Part shown: positions 7,503 to 16,183 of the stretch, piece after piece
Layout: each line of letters starts with the position of its first letter
Numbering within the stretch: position 1 is the stretch's first letter
From: Klebsiella michiganensis
GTDB taxonomy: Bacteria; Pseudomonadota; Gammaproteobacteria; Enterobacterales; Enterobacteriaceae
Assembly (NCBI GenBank): GCA_000963575.1
Contig: CP011077.1
Coordinates: 620,001 to 684,000, forward strand
DNA length: 64,000 bases
Direction of reading: 5' to 3'
The notes under the pieces: model-generated
Told to the model about the DNA's origin: nothing
Databases searched by the model: none
What the model saw: only the letters and a program-made list of their open reading frames with translations
Made by a program: the position numbers and the translations under genes

Positions 7503-9170
7503 TTACTTGGTGACGCGCTTGTACTTGATGCGTTTTGGCTCCAGGGCATCTGAGCCAAGGGTACGCTTCTTGTACTCTTCGTATTCGGTGAAGTTACCTT
7601 CGAAGAATTCGACTTTACCTTCATCCTGGTAGTCCAGAATGTGGGTAGCGATACGGTCCAGGAACCAGCGGTCGTGCGAGATAACCATTGCGCAGCCCGG
7701 GAACTCCAGCAGGGCGTTTTCCAGCGCGCGCAGGGTTTCGATATCCAGGTCGTTGGTTGGTTCATCGAGCAGCAGAACGTTGCCGCCTACCTGCAGCAGC
7801 TTCGCCAGGTGCAGACGACCGCGCTCACCACCGGACAATTCGCCCACGCGTTTGCCCTGGTCGACGCCTTTAAAGTTAAAGCGGCCCACGTAGGCACGGC
7901 TTGGCATTTCGGTATTACCGATACGCATAATATCCTGGCCGCCGGAGACTTCTTCCCACACGGTTTTGCTGTTATCCATGGCGTCGCGGAACTGGTCAAC
8001 GGAGGCCAGTTTCACGGTTTCACCCAGGGTTATAGAACCGCTATCAGGCTGTTCCTGGCCGGACATCATGCGGAACAGGGTGGATTTACCCGCGCCGTTC
8101 GGACCGATAATGCCGACGATGGCACCTTTTGGTACGGAGAAGCTCAGATCGTCAATCAGCAGGCGGTCGCCGTAAGATTTGCGCAGGTTGCTTACTTCCA
8201 CCACTTTATCCCCCAGGCGTGCGCCAGGTGGAATAAACAGTTCGTTGGTTTCGTTACGTTTCTGGTATTCGGTGTTGTTCAGCTCTTCGAAGCGCGCCAG
8301 ACGGGCTTTGCCCTTAGACTGACGGCCCTTAGCCCCCTGACGAACCCACTCCAGCTCTTTCTCAATGGATTTACGGCGAGCCGCTTCCGTTGAGGCTTCT
8401 TGTGCCAGACGCTGATCTTTCTGCTCCAGCCAGGAGGAGTAGTTACCTTCCCATGGAATACCTTCCCCACGGTCAAGTTCGAGGATCCAGCCGGCGACGT
8501 TGTCGAGGAAGTAACGGTCGTGGGTGATAGCCACAACGGTGCCTTCGAAGTCGTGCAGGAAGCGTTCCAGCCATGCCACGGATTCTGCATCCAGGTGGTT
8601 AGTTGGTTCGTCGAGCAGCAGCATGTCTGGTTTTTCCAGCAGCAGGCGGCACAGCGCAACGCGGCGGCGCTCCCCCCCGGACAGCTTCTCGATTTTTGCA
8701 TCCCAGTCTGGCAGGCGCAGGGCATCAGCGGCGCGCTCCAGCTGCACGTTCAGGTTATGACCGTCGTGCGCCTGGATAATCTCTTCATACTTGCCTTGCT
8801 GTGCGGCCAGCTTATCAAAGTCCGCGTCCGGCTCGGCGTATTTGGCGTAGACTTCGTCCAGGCCTTTCAGGGCGTTGACCACTTCGGAAACCGCTTCTTC
8901 TACGGACTCACGTACGGTGTGTTCCGGATTCAGCTTAGGTTCCTGCGGCAGATAGCCGATCTTAATGCCAGGTTGAGGGCGGGCTTCACCTTCGATATCG
9001 GTATCGATGCCGGCCATGATGCGCAGCAGGGTGGATTTACCGGCACCGTTCAGACCCAGCACGCCGATTTTGGCGCCAGGGAAGAAGCTGAGCGAAATAT
9101 TTTTCAGAATATGTCGTTTCGGCGGGACAACTTTGCCGACACGATGCATGGTATAAACGAATTGAGCCAC
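7503..9170 (-). CDS. ettA: Energy-dependent translational throttle protein EttA
   Basis: EttA is a soluble ABC-F ATPase that binds the ribosomal E site and gates the first steps of elongation according to the ATP/ADP ratio. The 555-residue product equals the E. coli length. It has two ABC domains: Walker A GLNGAGKST at 39-47 with LSGGERRRVALCR and LLLDEPTNHLD, then a linker rich in charged residues (about 240-320, the P-site interaction motif region), then a second GPNGAGKST near 355 with LSGGERGR and LLLDEPTNDLD. No membrane segment is present, as expected for ABC-F. Transcribed divergently from slt. Confidence 0.98.
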   Translation of the reverse strand: MAQFVYTMHRVGKVVPPKRHILKNISLSFFPGAKIGVLGLNGAGKSTLLRIMAGIDTDIEGEARPQPGIKIGYLPQEPKLNPEHTVRESVEEAVSEVVNALKGLDEVYAKYAEPDADFDKLAAQQGKYEEIIQAHDGHNLNVQLERAADALRLPDWDAKIEKLSGGERRRVALCRLLLEKPDMLLLDEPTNHLDAESVAWLERFLHDFEGTVVAITHDRYFLDNVAGWILELDRGEGIPWEGNYSSWLEQKDQRLAQEASTEAARRKSIEKELEWVRQGAKGRQSKGKARLARFEELNNTEYQKRNETNELFIPPGARLGDKVVEVSNLRKSYGDRLLIDDLSFSVPKGAIVGIIGPNGAGKSTLFRMMSGQEQPDSGSITLGETVKLASVDQFRDAMDNSKTVWEEVSGGQDIMRIGNTEMPSRAYVGRFNFKGVDQGKRVGELSGGERGRLHLAKLLQVGGNVLLLDEPTNDLDIETLRALENALLEFPGCAMVISHDRWFLDRIATHILDYQDEGKVEFFEGNFTEYEEYKKRTLGSDALEPKRIKYKRVTK

Positions 9171-9412
9171 AGTGCGACTTTGCCTCTTTTATCGTGATGT
9201 AAGATGGTACATAACAAAGGCGAAGTGTAGCGGTTTTCACGGTCTAATCCCAGCGGGGTATCGTGCTTCTGCCGCGCAGGGCGCCTTTATACGTTTAATG
9301 ACCAAAATATACCTTCCTGACATGGCGTATTGTGTCTCCCCTGGTTAGCATGAATGCATTCGCTTTTTGCAGCGCAGGCATGATGCCGTCAGGAAAATAA
9401 TGAGGAGAAGGT

Positions 9413-11347
9413 GTGGTAAAAGCCAAACAAGTCGTATGGCAGTTGCTTGCCGCGGGCGTTAGCCTGGTGATGTTAAACGGCGCAGTACGTGCGGACTCTC
9501 TCGATGAGCAGCGCAACCGCTACGCGCAAATTAAACAGGCCTGGGATAACAAGCAAATGGACGTGGTGCAGCAGTTGATGCCCACGCTGCAAACCTATCC
9601 TCTTTATCCTTACCTCGAATACCGCCAGCTCACCGACGACCTGATGAACGAGCCGGCCGTTGCAGTGGCCCAGTTTATCCAGGCGAACCCAACCCTGCCT
9701 CCGGCGCGTACCTTAAGCTCCCGGTTTGTTAACGAGCTGGCAAGGCGTCAGGACTGGCGTGGTCTGCTGGCCTTTAGCCCTGAGCCACCCGCCACTAACG
9801 AAGCAAAATGTAATTACTATTTTGCCAAGTGGAATACCGGGCAGGCGGATGCCGCCTGGGCCGGAGCGAAAGAACTGTGGCTGACGGGAAAGAGCCAGCC
9901 GTCGAGTTGTGATGCGCTGTTCTCCGCGTGGCGAGCTTCCGGCACGCAGGATCCTCTGGCTTATCTCGAACGCATCCGTCTGGCGATGAAAGAGGGGAAT
10001 ACCTCGCTGGTGAACGCGCTTGCGAACCAGATGCCAGCGGAATATCAGACCATCTCCAGCGCCCTTGTCAGCCTGCAAAATAATCCCGGCACAGTGCTGA
10101 CCTTTGCCAATACGGTAGGGGCCACGGACTTCACCCGCCAGGCGGCGGCTATCGCCTTTGCAAGCGTCGCCCGGCAGGATGTAGAAAATGCTCGCCTGAT
10201 GATCCCGTCCCTGGCCCAGGCGCAGAAACTTACCGAGGAGCAGGTGCAGGAATTGCGTGACGTTGTGGCCTGGCGATTGATGGGCAGCGACGTGACGGAT
10301 GAACAGGCCCGCTGGCGGGATGACGCTATTATGCGTTCCCAGTCCACCTCGTTGATTGAACGGCGTGTGCGTATGGCGCTGGGCGCCGGCGATCGCACGG
10401 GATTGAACACCTGGCTGGCGCGTTTGCCGATGGAAGCCAAAGAGAAAGACGAATGGCGCTACTGGCAGGCTGATTTACTGCTGGAGCGGGGACGCGAAGA
10501 CGAAGCGAAAGGGATCCTGCGTACTCTGATGCAGCAGCGTGGTTTCTACCCGATGGTCGCCGCACAGCGGCTTGGGGAAGAGTATCCTCTGCGCGTGGAT
10601 AAAGCTGAGCCCGTGAACCCGGCGCTGGTGCAGGGGCCTGAAATGGCGCGTGTCCGCGAGCTGATGTACTGGAACATGGACAACACCGCGCGAAGCGAAT
10701 GGGCAAATCTGGTCACCAGCCGCAGCAAGCAGGAGCAGGCCGGGCTGGCGCGCTATGCTTTTGAGCAGGACTGGTGGGATCTTAGCGTGCAGGCAACCAT
10801 TGCCGGCAAGCTTTGGGATAACCTGGAAGAGCGCTTCCCGCTAGCTTATAAAGGCACCTTTGCCCGCTATGTTAGCGGCAAAACTGTTCCGCAAAGCTAT
10901 GCGATGGCGATTGCCCGTCAGGAAAGCGCCTGGAACCCGAAAGTGCGTTCCCCGGTGGGGGCAAGCGGGCTGATGCAGATCATGCCGGGTACCGCCACCC
11001 ATACCGTGAAGATGTTCAGTATTCCAGGCTACAGCAGCCCGGTGCAGCTTCTGGATCCTGACACCAACATCAATATCGGCACTAGCTACCTGCAGTATGT
11101 ATTCCAGCAGTTCGAAAATAACCGTATTTTTGCTTCCGCCGCCTATAACGCCGGGCCGGGACGCGTGCGGACCTGGCTTGGGAACAGCGCGGGGCGGATT
11201 GATGCCATTGCATTCGTGGAAAGTATTCCGTTCTCAGAAACGCGTGGCTATGTGAAAAACGTGCTGGCCTACGATGCCTATTACCGCTATTTCATGGGGC
11301 AGCCTGACAAAATTCTGTCGGACAGCGAGTGGCAGCGGCGTTACTGA
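9413..11347 (+). CDS. slt: Soluble lytic murein transglycosylase Slt70
   Basis: Slt cleaves the MurNAc-GlcNAc bond of peptidoglycan in the periplasm, forming 1,6-anhydromuropeptides. The 644-residue product begins at a GTG with a GAGGAGAAGG ribosome site and has a signal peptide ending near ADS (about residues 1-27). The long alpha-helical superhelix follows, and the lysozyme-like catalytic domain lies at the C terminus: catalytic Glu504 in ARQESAWNP, then GASGLMQIMPGTA and the AYNAGPGRV motif. Length and motifs match E. coli Slt. It is followed by trpR. Confidence 0.98.
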   Translation: MVKAKQVVWQLLAAGVSLVMLNGAVRADSLDEQRNRYAQIKQAWDNKQMDVVQQLMPTLQTYPLYPYLEYRQLTDDLMNEPAVAVAQFIQANPTLPPARTLSSRFVNELARRQDWRGLLAFSPEPPATNEAKCNYYFAKWNTGQADAAWAGAKELWLTGKSQPSSCDALFSAWRASGTQDPLAYLERIRLAMKEGNTSLVNALANQMPAEYQTISSALVSLQNNPGTVLTFANTVGATDFTRQAAAIAFASVARQDVENARLMIPSLAQAQKLTEEQVQELRDVVAWRLMGSDVTDEQARWRDDAIMRSQSTSLIERRVRMALGAGDRTGLNTWLARLPMEAKEKDEWRYWQADLLLERGREDEAKGILRTLMQQRGFYPMVAAQRLGEEYPLRVDKAEPVNPALVQGPEMARVRELMYWNMDNTARSEWANLVTSRSKQEQAGLARYAFEQDWWDLSVQATIAGKLWDNLEERFPLAYKGTFARYVSGKTVPQSYAMAIARQESAWNPKVRSPVGASGLMQIMPGTATHTVKMFSIPGYSSPVQLLDPDTNINIGTSYLQYVFQQFENNRIFASAAYNAGPGRVRTWLGNSAGRIDAIAFVESIPFSETRGYVKNVLAYDAYYRYFMGQPDKILSDSEWQRRY

Positions 11348-11373
11348 TTGCGCGGAGAGTATGTTATGCTGCC

Positions 11374-11391
11374 GTACTAGTTAAAGAGTAT
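11374..11391 (+). promoter_or_regulatory. trp operator upstream of trpR (TrpR autoregulation)
   Basis: GTACTAGTTAAAGAGTAT lies 12 bases before the trpR ATG. The left half, GTACTAGTT, equals the classical trp operator half-site (GTACTAGTT/AACTAGTAC); the right half, AAAGAGTAT, is degenerate. Autoregulation of trpR is established in E. coli. Confidence 0.7.
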
Positions 11392-11402
11392 GGTGGCCTG
11401 AC

Positions 11403-11741
11403 ATGACTCAGCTCTCTCAGTATTCGGCGGAACAGGCCGAACAAAGTAATAAAGAGTGGCTCCGCTTTGTGGGGCTATTGCAGCAAGCTTTTGGGCAGGA
11501 GCTTCACATGCCTCTGCTGACGCTGCTATTGACGCCGGATGAACGTACTGCGTTAGGCACGCGGGTACGGATAATCGAAGAGTTATTGCGCGGTGAGCTT
11601 AGCCAGCGTGAGCTGAAAAATGAACTGGGCGCGGGTATCGCAACCATTACCCGTGGTTCTAACAGCCTGAAAGCCGCGCCGACTGAGCTACGGGCATGGC
11701 TTGAAAAAGAGCTGCTGCAAAGTGGCAGCTCAAACCGCTAA
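11403..11741 (+). CDS. trpR: Trp operon repressor
   Basis: TrpR is a small dimeric repressor that binds DNA when loaded with L-tryptophan and controls trpEDCBA, aroH, mtr and itself. The product is 112 residues (E. coli 108); the N-terminal arm differs, while the core is strongly conserved. The helix-turn-helix region QRELKNELGAGIATITRGSNSLK (about residues 72-94) carries the conserved recognition helix, and LGTRVRIIEELLRG forms part of the tryptophan pocket. Its 3' end overlaps that of the convergent gene yjjX by 4 bases. Confidence 0.97.
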   Translation: MTQLSQYSAEQAEQSNKEWLRFVGLLQQAFGQELHMPLLTLLLTPDERTALGTRVRIIEELLRGELSQRELKNELGAGIATITRGSNSLKAAPTELRAWLEKELLQSGSSNR

Positions 11742-12265
11742 ATAGGTTCCCGGCGGTAAATCTCGTTATGAAACGGGCTTAACGCCAGAATCACCGCCTG
11801 ATGGTAAACGCTGCTACGCGTGAGCTTTCCGGCGGTGAACACCCCAATGGCACCCTCTTTACGACCAATCTTATCGATACCCGTATAGTCCGACATCACC
11901 GGCCCCAGAGCGTTTCCGGCGCTAACTTTCTGCAGAATAATTTCTGGGAGCGGTAGAGTGGCCGAACGGGCTTCGCCGCGCTGGTGGCGATTTTCGATCA
12001 CTACCCAGCTGAAGGTGCTACCTTCGTCGATACCGGCCTCAATGGCGACCCAAAAGTCGGCATCTGGTCTGATCTCCCGGGCATTAGCAACCCTGCATCG
12101 TGCGCCACTTCGCGTTTCCTGATTGCCGAAGGGCTGCTCCGGCACGCCACTATCGACGACCACGGGCTCAATATGGCAGGATCCTTCACCATAAATCTCG
12201 CTAAACGCCTGCAGAATCGCCTGAATTTTGGCGGGATTGGTTGTTGCAGCTACGACATGGTTCAT
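11738..12265 (-). CDS. yjjX: Inosine/xanthosine triphosphatase (YjjX)
   Basis: YjjX hydrolyses the non-canonical nucleotides ITP and XTP, keeping them out of RNA and DNA. The 175-residue product matches the E. coli protein (about 170) along its whole length, with the family N terminus ATTNPAKIQAILQAF, the GVPEQPFG motif, the acidic WVAIEAGID motif near residue 73, and GRKEGAIGVFTAGKLTR. Divergent from gpmB with a 52-base gap. Confidence 0.95.
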   Translation of the reverse strand: MNHVVAATTNPAKIQAILQAFSEIYGEGSCHIEPVVVDSGVPEQPFGNQETRSGARCRVANAREIRPDADFWVAIEAGIDEGSTFSWVVIENRHQRGEARSATLPLPEIILQKVSAGNALGPVMSDYTGIDKIGRKEGAIGVFTAGKLTRSSVYHQAVILALSPFHNEIYRREPI

Positions 12266-12317
12266 AATAAGTCAGAACTCTCGATATTTCGTGACCGGAG
12301 TATAACGGAAAAAACGC

Positions 12318-12965
12318 ATGTTACAGGTATACCTTGTTCGTCATGGCGAAACGCAGTGGAATGCAGAACGCCGCCTTCAGGGGCAGTCAGACAGCGCGCT
12401 GACTGAAAATGGAGAACGTCAGGCCTGGCAAGTGGCCGAACGAGCCAGAGCCCTTGGCATCACTCATATTATCAGCAGCGATTTAGGTCGTACTCGCCGC
12501 ACCGCAGAGATCATCGCCGAAGCCTGCGGCTGCGAGATTATCCTGGATCCCCGCCTGCGCGAGCTCAACATGGGCGTGCTTGAACGCCGCAAAATGGACT
12601 CGCTGACCGAAGAGGAAGAGGGCTGGCGCCGTCGTCTGGTGGACGGTACGCCGGACGGACGTATTCCTGAAGGCGAAAGCATGCTGGAACTGAGTAACCG
12701 CATGCACGAAGCCCTGAATGCCTGCCGGGAGCTACCGGCCGGAAGCCGGCCATTGTTGGTGAGCCACGGTATGGCGCTGGGTGGGCTGGTGAGTACGATT
12801 CTTGGCTTACCGGCGTGGGCTGAACGTCGCCTGCGTCTGCGCAACTGTTCGATTTCCCGCGTGGATTATCAGCACAGCCCGTGGCTGGCGTCTGGATGGG
12901 TGGTTGAAACAGCAGGAGACATCTCGCATCTTGATGCCCCTGCTCTGGATGAAATCCAGCGTTAA
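12318..12965 (+). CDS. gpmB: Histidine-phosphatase-family protein GpmB (YtjC)
   Basis: A cytosolic histidine phosphatase-superfamily protein of 215 residues, named as a probable phosphoglycerate mutase although phosphatase activity is the better-supported role in E. coli. The RHGE motif is at residues 8-11 (His9 as nucleophile). The second catalytic histidine lies in LLVSHGMALG near residue 150, with RELNMGVLE supplying the conserved arginine and glutamate. Its last codon overlaps the rob stop by 4 bases; rob is on the other strand. Confidence 0.95.
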   Translation: MLQVYLVRHGETQWNAERRLQGQSDSALTENGERQAWQVAERARALGITHIISSDLGRTRRTAEIIAEACGCEIILDPRLRELNMGVLERRKMDSLTEEEEGWRRRLVDGTPDGRIPEGESMLELSNRMHEALNACRELPAGSRPLLVSHGMALGGLVSTILGLPAWAERRLRLRNCSISRVDYQHSPWLASGWVVETAGDISHLDAPALDEIQR

Positions 12966-13831
12966 CGGCGAACCGGGATCAGGTATTCACAGCGGATATG
13001 CATCGGCACATCCTGATCCCGCGTTTCATCCTGAGGATAGAAACGTTCGATGTCCTGACCTTTACGACGCGTCAGGTTGAGCGACGGCATACAGGTGCCA
13101 TAAACCGTCAGGATAAAATCCTGCAGCCCGGTGCCCAGTCCCTCATAGTTAAACTGCACATAATCCCCACCCTCCAGCACCACCGGATGCGAGTCCGGCA
13201 GGAAACCATTCGCCAGCTCCGGCGTGAGCGCCGTGGTGTAAAAGACTTCCTGTTCGTCATCTTTTTCCGAGCTTGGACGAGGCTCATGCAGGCCATACAG
13301 CACCCGTGGAATTGTCGGTGAGTTCCCCAGGAACTGTGTCCAGAACTGGATGCGCATCTCATTGCGGAAGTCGGAGATTTGCTCCAGCGTGCAGCTGTAG
13401 CTTTGCGTCACCCCAACCAGATGCGTTTCTGGCATCGTGATGAAGTGGGCCTGTGGAGGCGTAAATTCGCCGAGACGCAGCGGTGGGCGCATACCGAAAG
13501 CACTCCAGTCAGGAGAACGACGGTAGAGCGCCGGCGTTTGAGCAAACTGCTTTTTAAACGCCCGGGTAAACGTCTGCTGCGAGTCAAAGCGGTACTGAAG
13601 CGCAATGTCGAGAATTGGGCGCGCAGTCAGGCGCAGAGCAACGGCGGATTTGGAGAGTCGGCGGGCGCGAATATAGGCACCAATAGCGTGCCCGGTAACC
13701 TCTTTAAACATCCGTTGTAAATGCCACTTGGAATAACCTGCCTTTGCCGCCACATTATCAAGGGCGAGAGGCTGGTCGAGGTGGCCCTCAAGCCAGCTAA
13801 GAAGATCGCGAATGATCCCAGCCTGATCCAT
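12962..13831 (-). CDS. rob: Transcriptional activator Rob (AraC/XylS family)
   Basis: Rob is a constitutive MarA/SoxS-like activator of stress, efflux and organic-solvent tolerance genes, switched by ligands such as bile salts. The 289-residue product equals E. coli Rob in length. It has two N-terminal helix-turn-helix motifs (residues about 25-45, including KAGYSKWHLQRMFK, and about 75-98, RFDSQQTFTRAFKKQF) followed by a GyrI-like C-terminal ligand domain. A Mar-box match upstream (13918-13936) suggests the autoregulation known in E. coli. Confidence 0.98.
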   Translation of the reverse strand: MDQAGIIRDLLSWLEGHLDQPLALDNVAAKAGYSKWHLQRMFKEVTGHAIGAYIRARRLSKSAVALRLTARPILDIALQYRFDSQQTFTRAFKKQFAQTPALYRRSPDWSAFGMRPPLRLGEFTPPQAHFITMPETHLVGVTQSYSCTLEQISDFRNEMRIQFWTQFLGNSPTIPRVLYGLHEPRPSSEKDDEQEVFYTTALTPELANGFLPDSHPVVLEGGDYVQFNYEGLGTGLQDFILTVYGTCMPSLNLTRRKGQDIERFYPQDETRDQDVPMHIRCEYLIPVRR

Positions 13832-13917
13832 AAAATATCCTCATCCATACAAGCGAATGCCTGTTTACTAAGGTAGCGGATGATAGCATTTTTGTAGTTT
13901 ATGCATTCACCGTTTTT

Positions 13918-13936
13918 ATTTAACAAGTTGTGCCAA
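13918..13936 (-). promoter_or_regulatory. Putative Mar/Sox/Rob box in the rob promoter region
   Basis: On the minus strand the site reads TTGGCACAACTTGTTAAAT. Against the mar-box consensus AYnGCACnnWnnRYYAAAY it differs at the first base and at W. It lies about 90-105 bases upstream of the rob ATG. Regulation of rob by MarA, SoxS and Rob is known in E. coli; binding here is inferred. Confidence 0.5.
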
Positions 13937-13964
13937 ACTTGCCGATTATGGAGGCAGGTTTGGC
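13932..13964. other. Long hairpin in the rob-creA intergenic region
   Basis: GCCAAACTTGCC (13932-13943) pairs with GGCAGGTTTGGC (13953-13964): 12 bp with one G-T pair and a 9-base loop. It partly overlaps the Mar-box candidate. No T tract follows on the plus strand, so it is not an obvious terminator. Confidence 0.5.
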
Positions 13965-14042
13965 TAATAATGTGATATTCAACGATTTTTTGTCCAATTG
14001 TTGAATAGTCCCATAGGGTGATTTTTACACAATGGTAACAAT

Positions 14043-14516
14043 ATGAAATATAAAGCTTTAGCACTTTGCAGTGCGCTTTTGGCCGTGAGCTACGGTGCGA
14101 GCGCGGAGCAGATCGGATCGGTGGATACCGTATTTAAAGTTTTTGGCCCCGACCACAAGATTGTAGTCGAAGCGTTTGACGATCCCGATGTGAAGAACGT
14201 GACTTGTTATATCAGTCGCGCAAAAACCGGTGGAATTAAGGGGGGGCTGGGATTAGCGGAAGACACCTCTGATGCAGCAATTTCCTGCCAGCAGGTTGGC
14301 CCGGTTGAGTTGAGCGACAAGATCAAAGCAGGTAAAGCACAGGGCGACGTCGTCTTCCAGAAGCGCACGTCGCTGGTGTTTAAAAAGCTGCAAGTGGTGC
14401 GTTTCTATGATGCGAAGCGGAATGCACTGGCCTATCTGGCCTACTCTGACCGGGTGGTTGAAGGATCGCCGAAGAACGCCATCAGCGCGGTGCCGATTAT
14501 TCCGTGGAGTAAATAA
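14043..14516 (+). CDS. creA: Conserved periplasmic protein CreA
   Basis: CreA is a conserved secreted protein of unknown function. The 157-residue product equals the E. coli length and has a signal peptide (residues 1-21, cleavage after SYGASA). The mature part is typical, with VDTVFKVFGPDHKIVVEAFDDP, the VTCYISRAKTGGIKGGLG segment and two cysteines. In E. coli it is followed by the creB-creC two-component genes and creD. None of these is present here, so creA stands alone. Confidence 0.96.
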   Translation: MKYKALALCSALLAVSYGASAEQIGSVDTVFKVFGPDHKIVVEAFDDPDVKNVTCYISRAKTGGIKGGLGLAEDTSDAAISCQQVGPVELSDKIKAGKAQGDVVFQKRTSLVFKKLQVVRFYDAKRNALAYLAYSDRVVEGSPKNAISAVPIIPWSK

Positions 14517-14659
14517 TCTGCTCCACCGGCGCTGAACGGATGCGTCCACGCGTGGCCTTCATGAGAAGCCTGAGGTATTTCTGATGCATCAGGCTTGTCA
14601 GTTCTTGCCTTCCTTATTAGTGTGTTATGACCGTGCCGTTGCCTTTTAAGGCTTCTTTA

Positions 14660-15562
14660 ATGCAGATCGAGCCTCTACCGCCCCTTAATACCCTTATCGC
14701 CTTCGAATGTGTGGCCCGCTATGGCAACATTTCTCGTGCGGCGGAAGAGCTTAACCTGACGCAAAGTGCCACCAGCAGGCAAATTCTGCAGCTGGAAGAG
14801 ATGCTCGGCTGCAAGCTTTTTACCCGTACCCAGCGGCGGGTACTGCTTACGCCACGCGGTGAAGCCTATGCCGAGCGGGTCAGGCAGCAGCTGGCGGCGC
14901 TGTCGCATGCCACGGCGGAAGTGATGGGCTGGACCGGGCTGCCACAGGTCACTATCGCTTGCACCAGCGCCATGAGTTCTCTGTGGCTTTCATCCCGGCT
15001 TTCTGCCCTGCATCGTGAGCTGCCGGATTTGCAGATTCGTATGAAAATTACCGATAATTTCTCCGAATTGCGCTCCTCGGAGTTTGATCTGGCTATTTTT
15101 TACCTGCGGGACGTGCCCATCGGCTTTCACGCTACGCCGCTCTTTGATGAAGTCTGCTACCCGATGTGCTCCCCGGCTTTTCTGTCACGCATTGGTTCGG
15201 ACGCACCGGCGGAAGCGCTGCTGCAGCACACGCTGCTGATTCAGGACGATCCCCAGCGGGAGTGGACCGGATGGAGTAACTGGTTTGCCTCGCAAAATGT
15301 TTTGAGCTTTGTGCCCCGGCAAACCTGGCGAGCCAATAACTATCCGTTTTTAGTGGAGGCGGCCGTACGCGGCGATGGGATATTACTCGGCTGGGAAGGG
15401 CTGGTGCAGGATTACCTTAACCGGGGAGAACTTGTCGCGGCGCACTCTGGAAAGCTGGCGGCCGCCAGTAAATGTTTCCTGCTTATTCCTCAGGATCGCT
15501 ACATGAAGCCGGTGGTTCGCCATGTGATGAGCTGGCTGCAGCGACAGCCTTTGGCGGAATAA
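14660..15562 (+). CDS. LysR-family transcriptional regulator (GcvA-like type)
   Basis: A 300-residue LysR-type regulator with an N-terminal winged helix-turn-helix (YGNISRAAEELNLTQSATSRQILQLEEMLGCKLF, about residues 20-55) and a C-terminal periplasmic-binding-like effector domain. The arrangement PLPPLNTLIAFECVARYGN is typical of GcvA-like members. I chose the ATG at 14660 because AAGG lies 8 bases upstream and the PPLNTLIAFE segment then follows immediately. An ATG 11 codons earlier (14627) is possible but has no clear ribosome site. Placed between creA and a peptide-type ABC operon, it may control that operon; this is inference from position only. Confidence 0.85.
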   Translation: MQIEPLPPLNTLIAFECVARYGNISRAAEELNLTQSATSRQILQLEEMLGCKLFTRTQRRVLLTPRGEAYAERVRQQLAALSHATAEVMGWTGLPQVTIACTSAMSSLWLSSRLSALHRELPDLQIRMKITDNFSELRSSEFDLAIFYLRDVPIGFHATPLFDEVCYPMCSPAFLSRIGSDAPAEALLQHTLLIQDDPQREWTGWSNWFASQNVLSFVPRQTWRANNYPFLVEAAVRGDGILLGWEGLVQDYLNRGELVAAHSGKLAAASKCFLLIPQDRYMKPVVRHVMSWLQRQPLAE

Positions 15563-15691
15563 GCAGAAAATAGATGTAAATCACAAAAGATAATTATTTT
15601 ATTATTTTGGTCATCAATAAATCATCTGCTTATTTCATTGGCCATAACGTTTTCTTATATAACGTGACGGGAAATAACTGATGAATCAATT

Positions 15692-15991
15692 TTAATCCTT
15701 TGGTTTATTTATCGTCTCTAAGTCCAGCGGCGGTATTTTATTTTTCAGCGCACCGCGCCGGCGATAAGAAGTATGCATACCTATAAGCGTAAAAACCAAC
15801 CACATCGACTGTGATATTACCGACGCTAAATTAAAATCATGGCTGAGCGAATACAGCCCACCCACGCAGCCTGCGATGTTAAGGCCGGCATAACCATTTG
15901 AATCTATAGACAGCTTTCGCATCTGAACCAGTGCGTAGGCCAGCAAATAACAAAACACGCCAATTAAGCCTACAAGGGTATGCAGTTCCAC
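15692..15991 (-). CDS. Small membrane protein resembling CBU_0592-type family
   Basis: A 99-residue protein with about three hydrophobic segments (LVGLIGVFCYLLAYALVQ, a glycine-rich AGLNIAGCVGGLYSL, and SVISQSMWLVFTLIGM). The pattern LIGVxxYLLAYALVQMxKLSxDSxxYxxLNxxG, followed by HDFNLASVISQSMW, resembles small membrane proteins of the CBU_0592 type, whose role is unknown. I chose the GTG at 15991 because AGGAAAG lies just upstream and the family domain begins at once; a 32-residue basic extension upstream is unsupported. The basic C-terminal tail follows the last helix. It is divergent from the importer operon, so the two may share control. Confidence 0.65.
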   Translation of the reverse strand: MELHTLVGLIGVFCYLLAYALVQMRKLSIDSNGYAGLNIAGCVGGLYSLSHDFNLASVISQSMWLVFTLIGMHTSYRRRGALKNKIPPLDLETINKPKD

Positions 15992-16106
15992 TTTTTCTTT
16001 CCTGATGTGACTCCGTGAACGGGAAATTATCTTTTTTGCTGTGGTTCTGCCGTGCATTTTTTTCATAGTCTGATACGAAAAACTCATGCCTCAGTGTTTA
16101 GCTGTT

Positions 16107-16120
16107 TTGATATAAATCAT
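16107..16120. promoter_or_regulatory. Putative FNR box upstream of the peptide importer operon
   Basis: TTGATATAAATCAT differs from the FNR consensus TTGATnnnnATCAA only at the last base. It lies 63 bases before the substrate-binding-protein ATG, in the divergent intergenic region. Functional FNR control is inferred. Confidence 0.4.
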
Positions 16121-16183
16121 AAATAGATGTGCTATGGCATCTGGCCGGTGGTCAGAAAAACAAATAATAACGGAGAAAAATAA

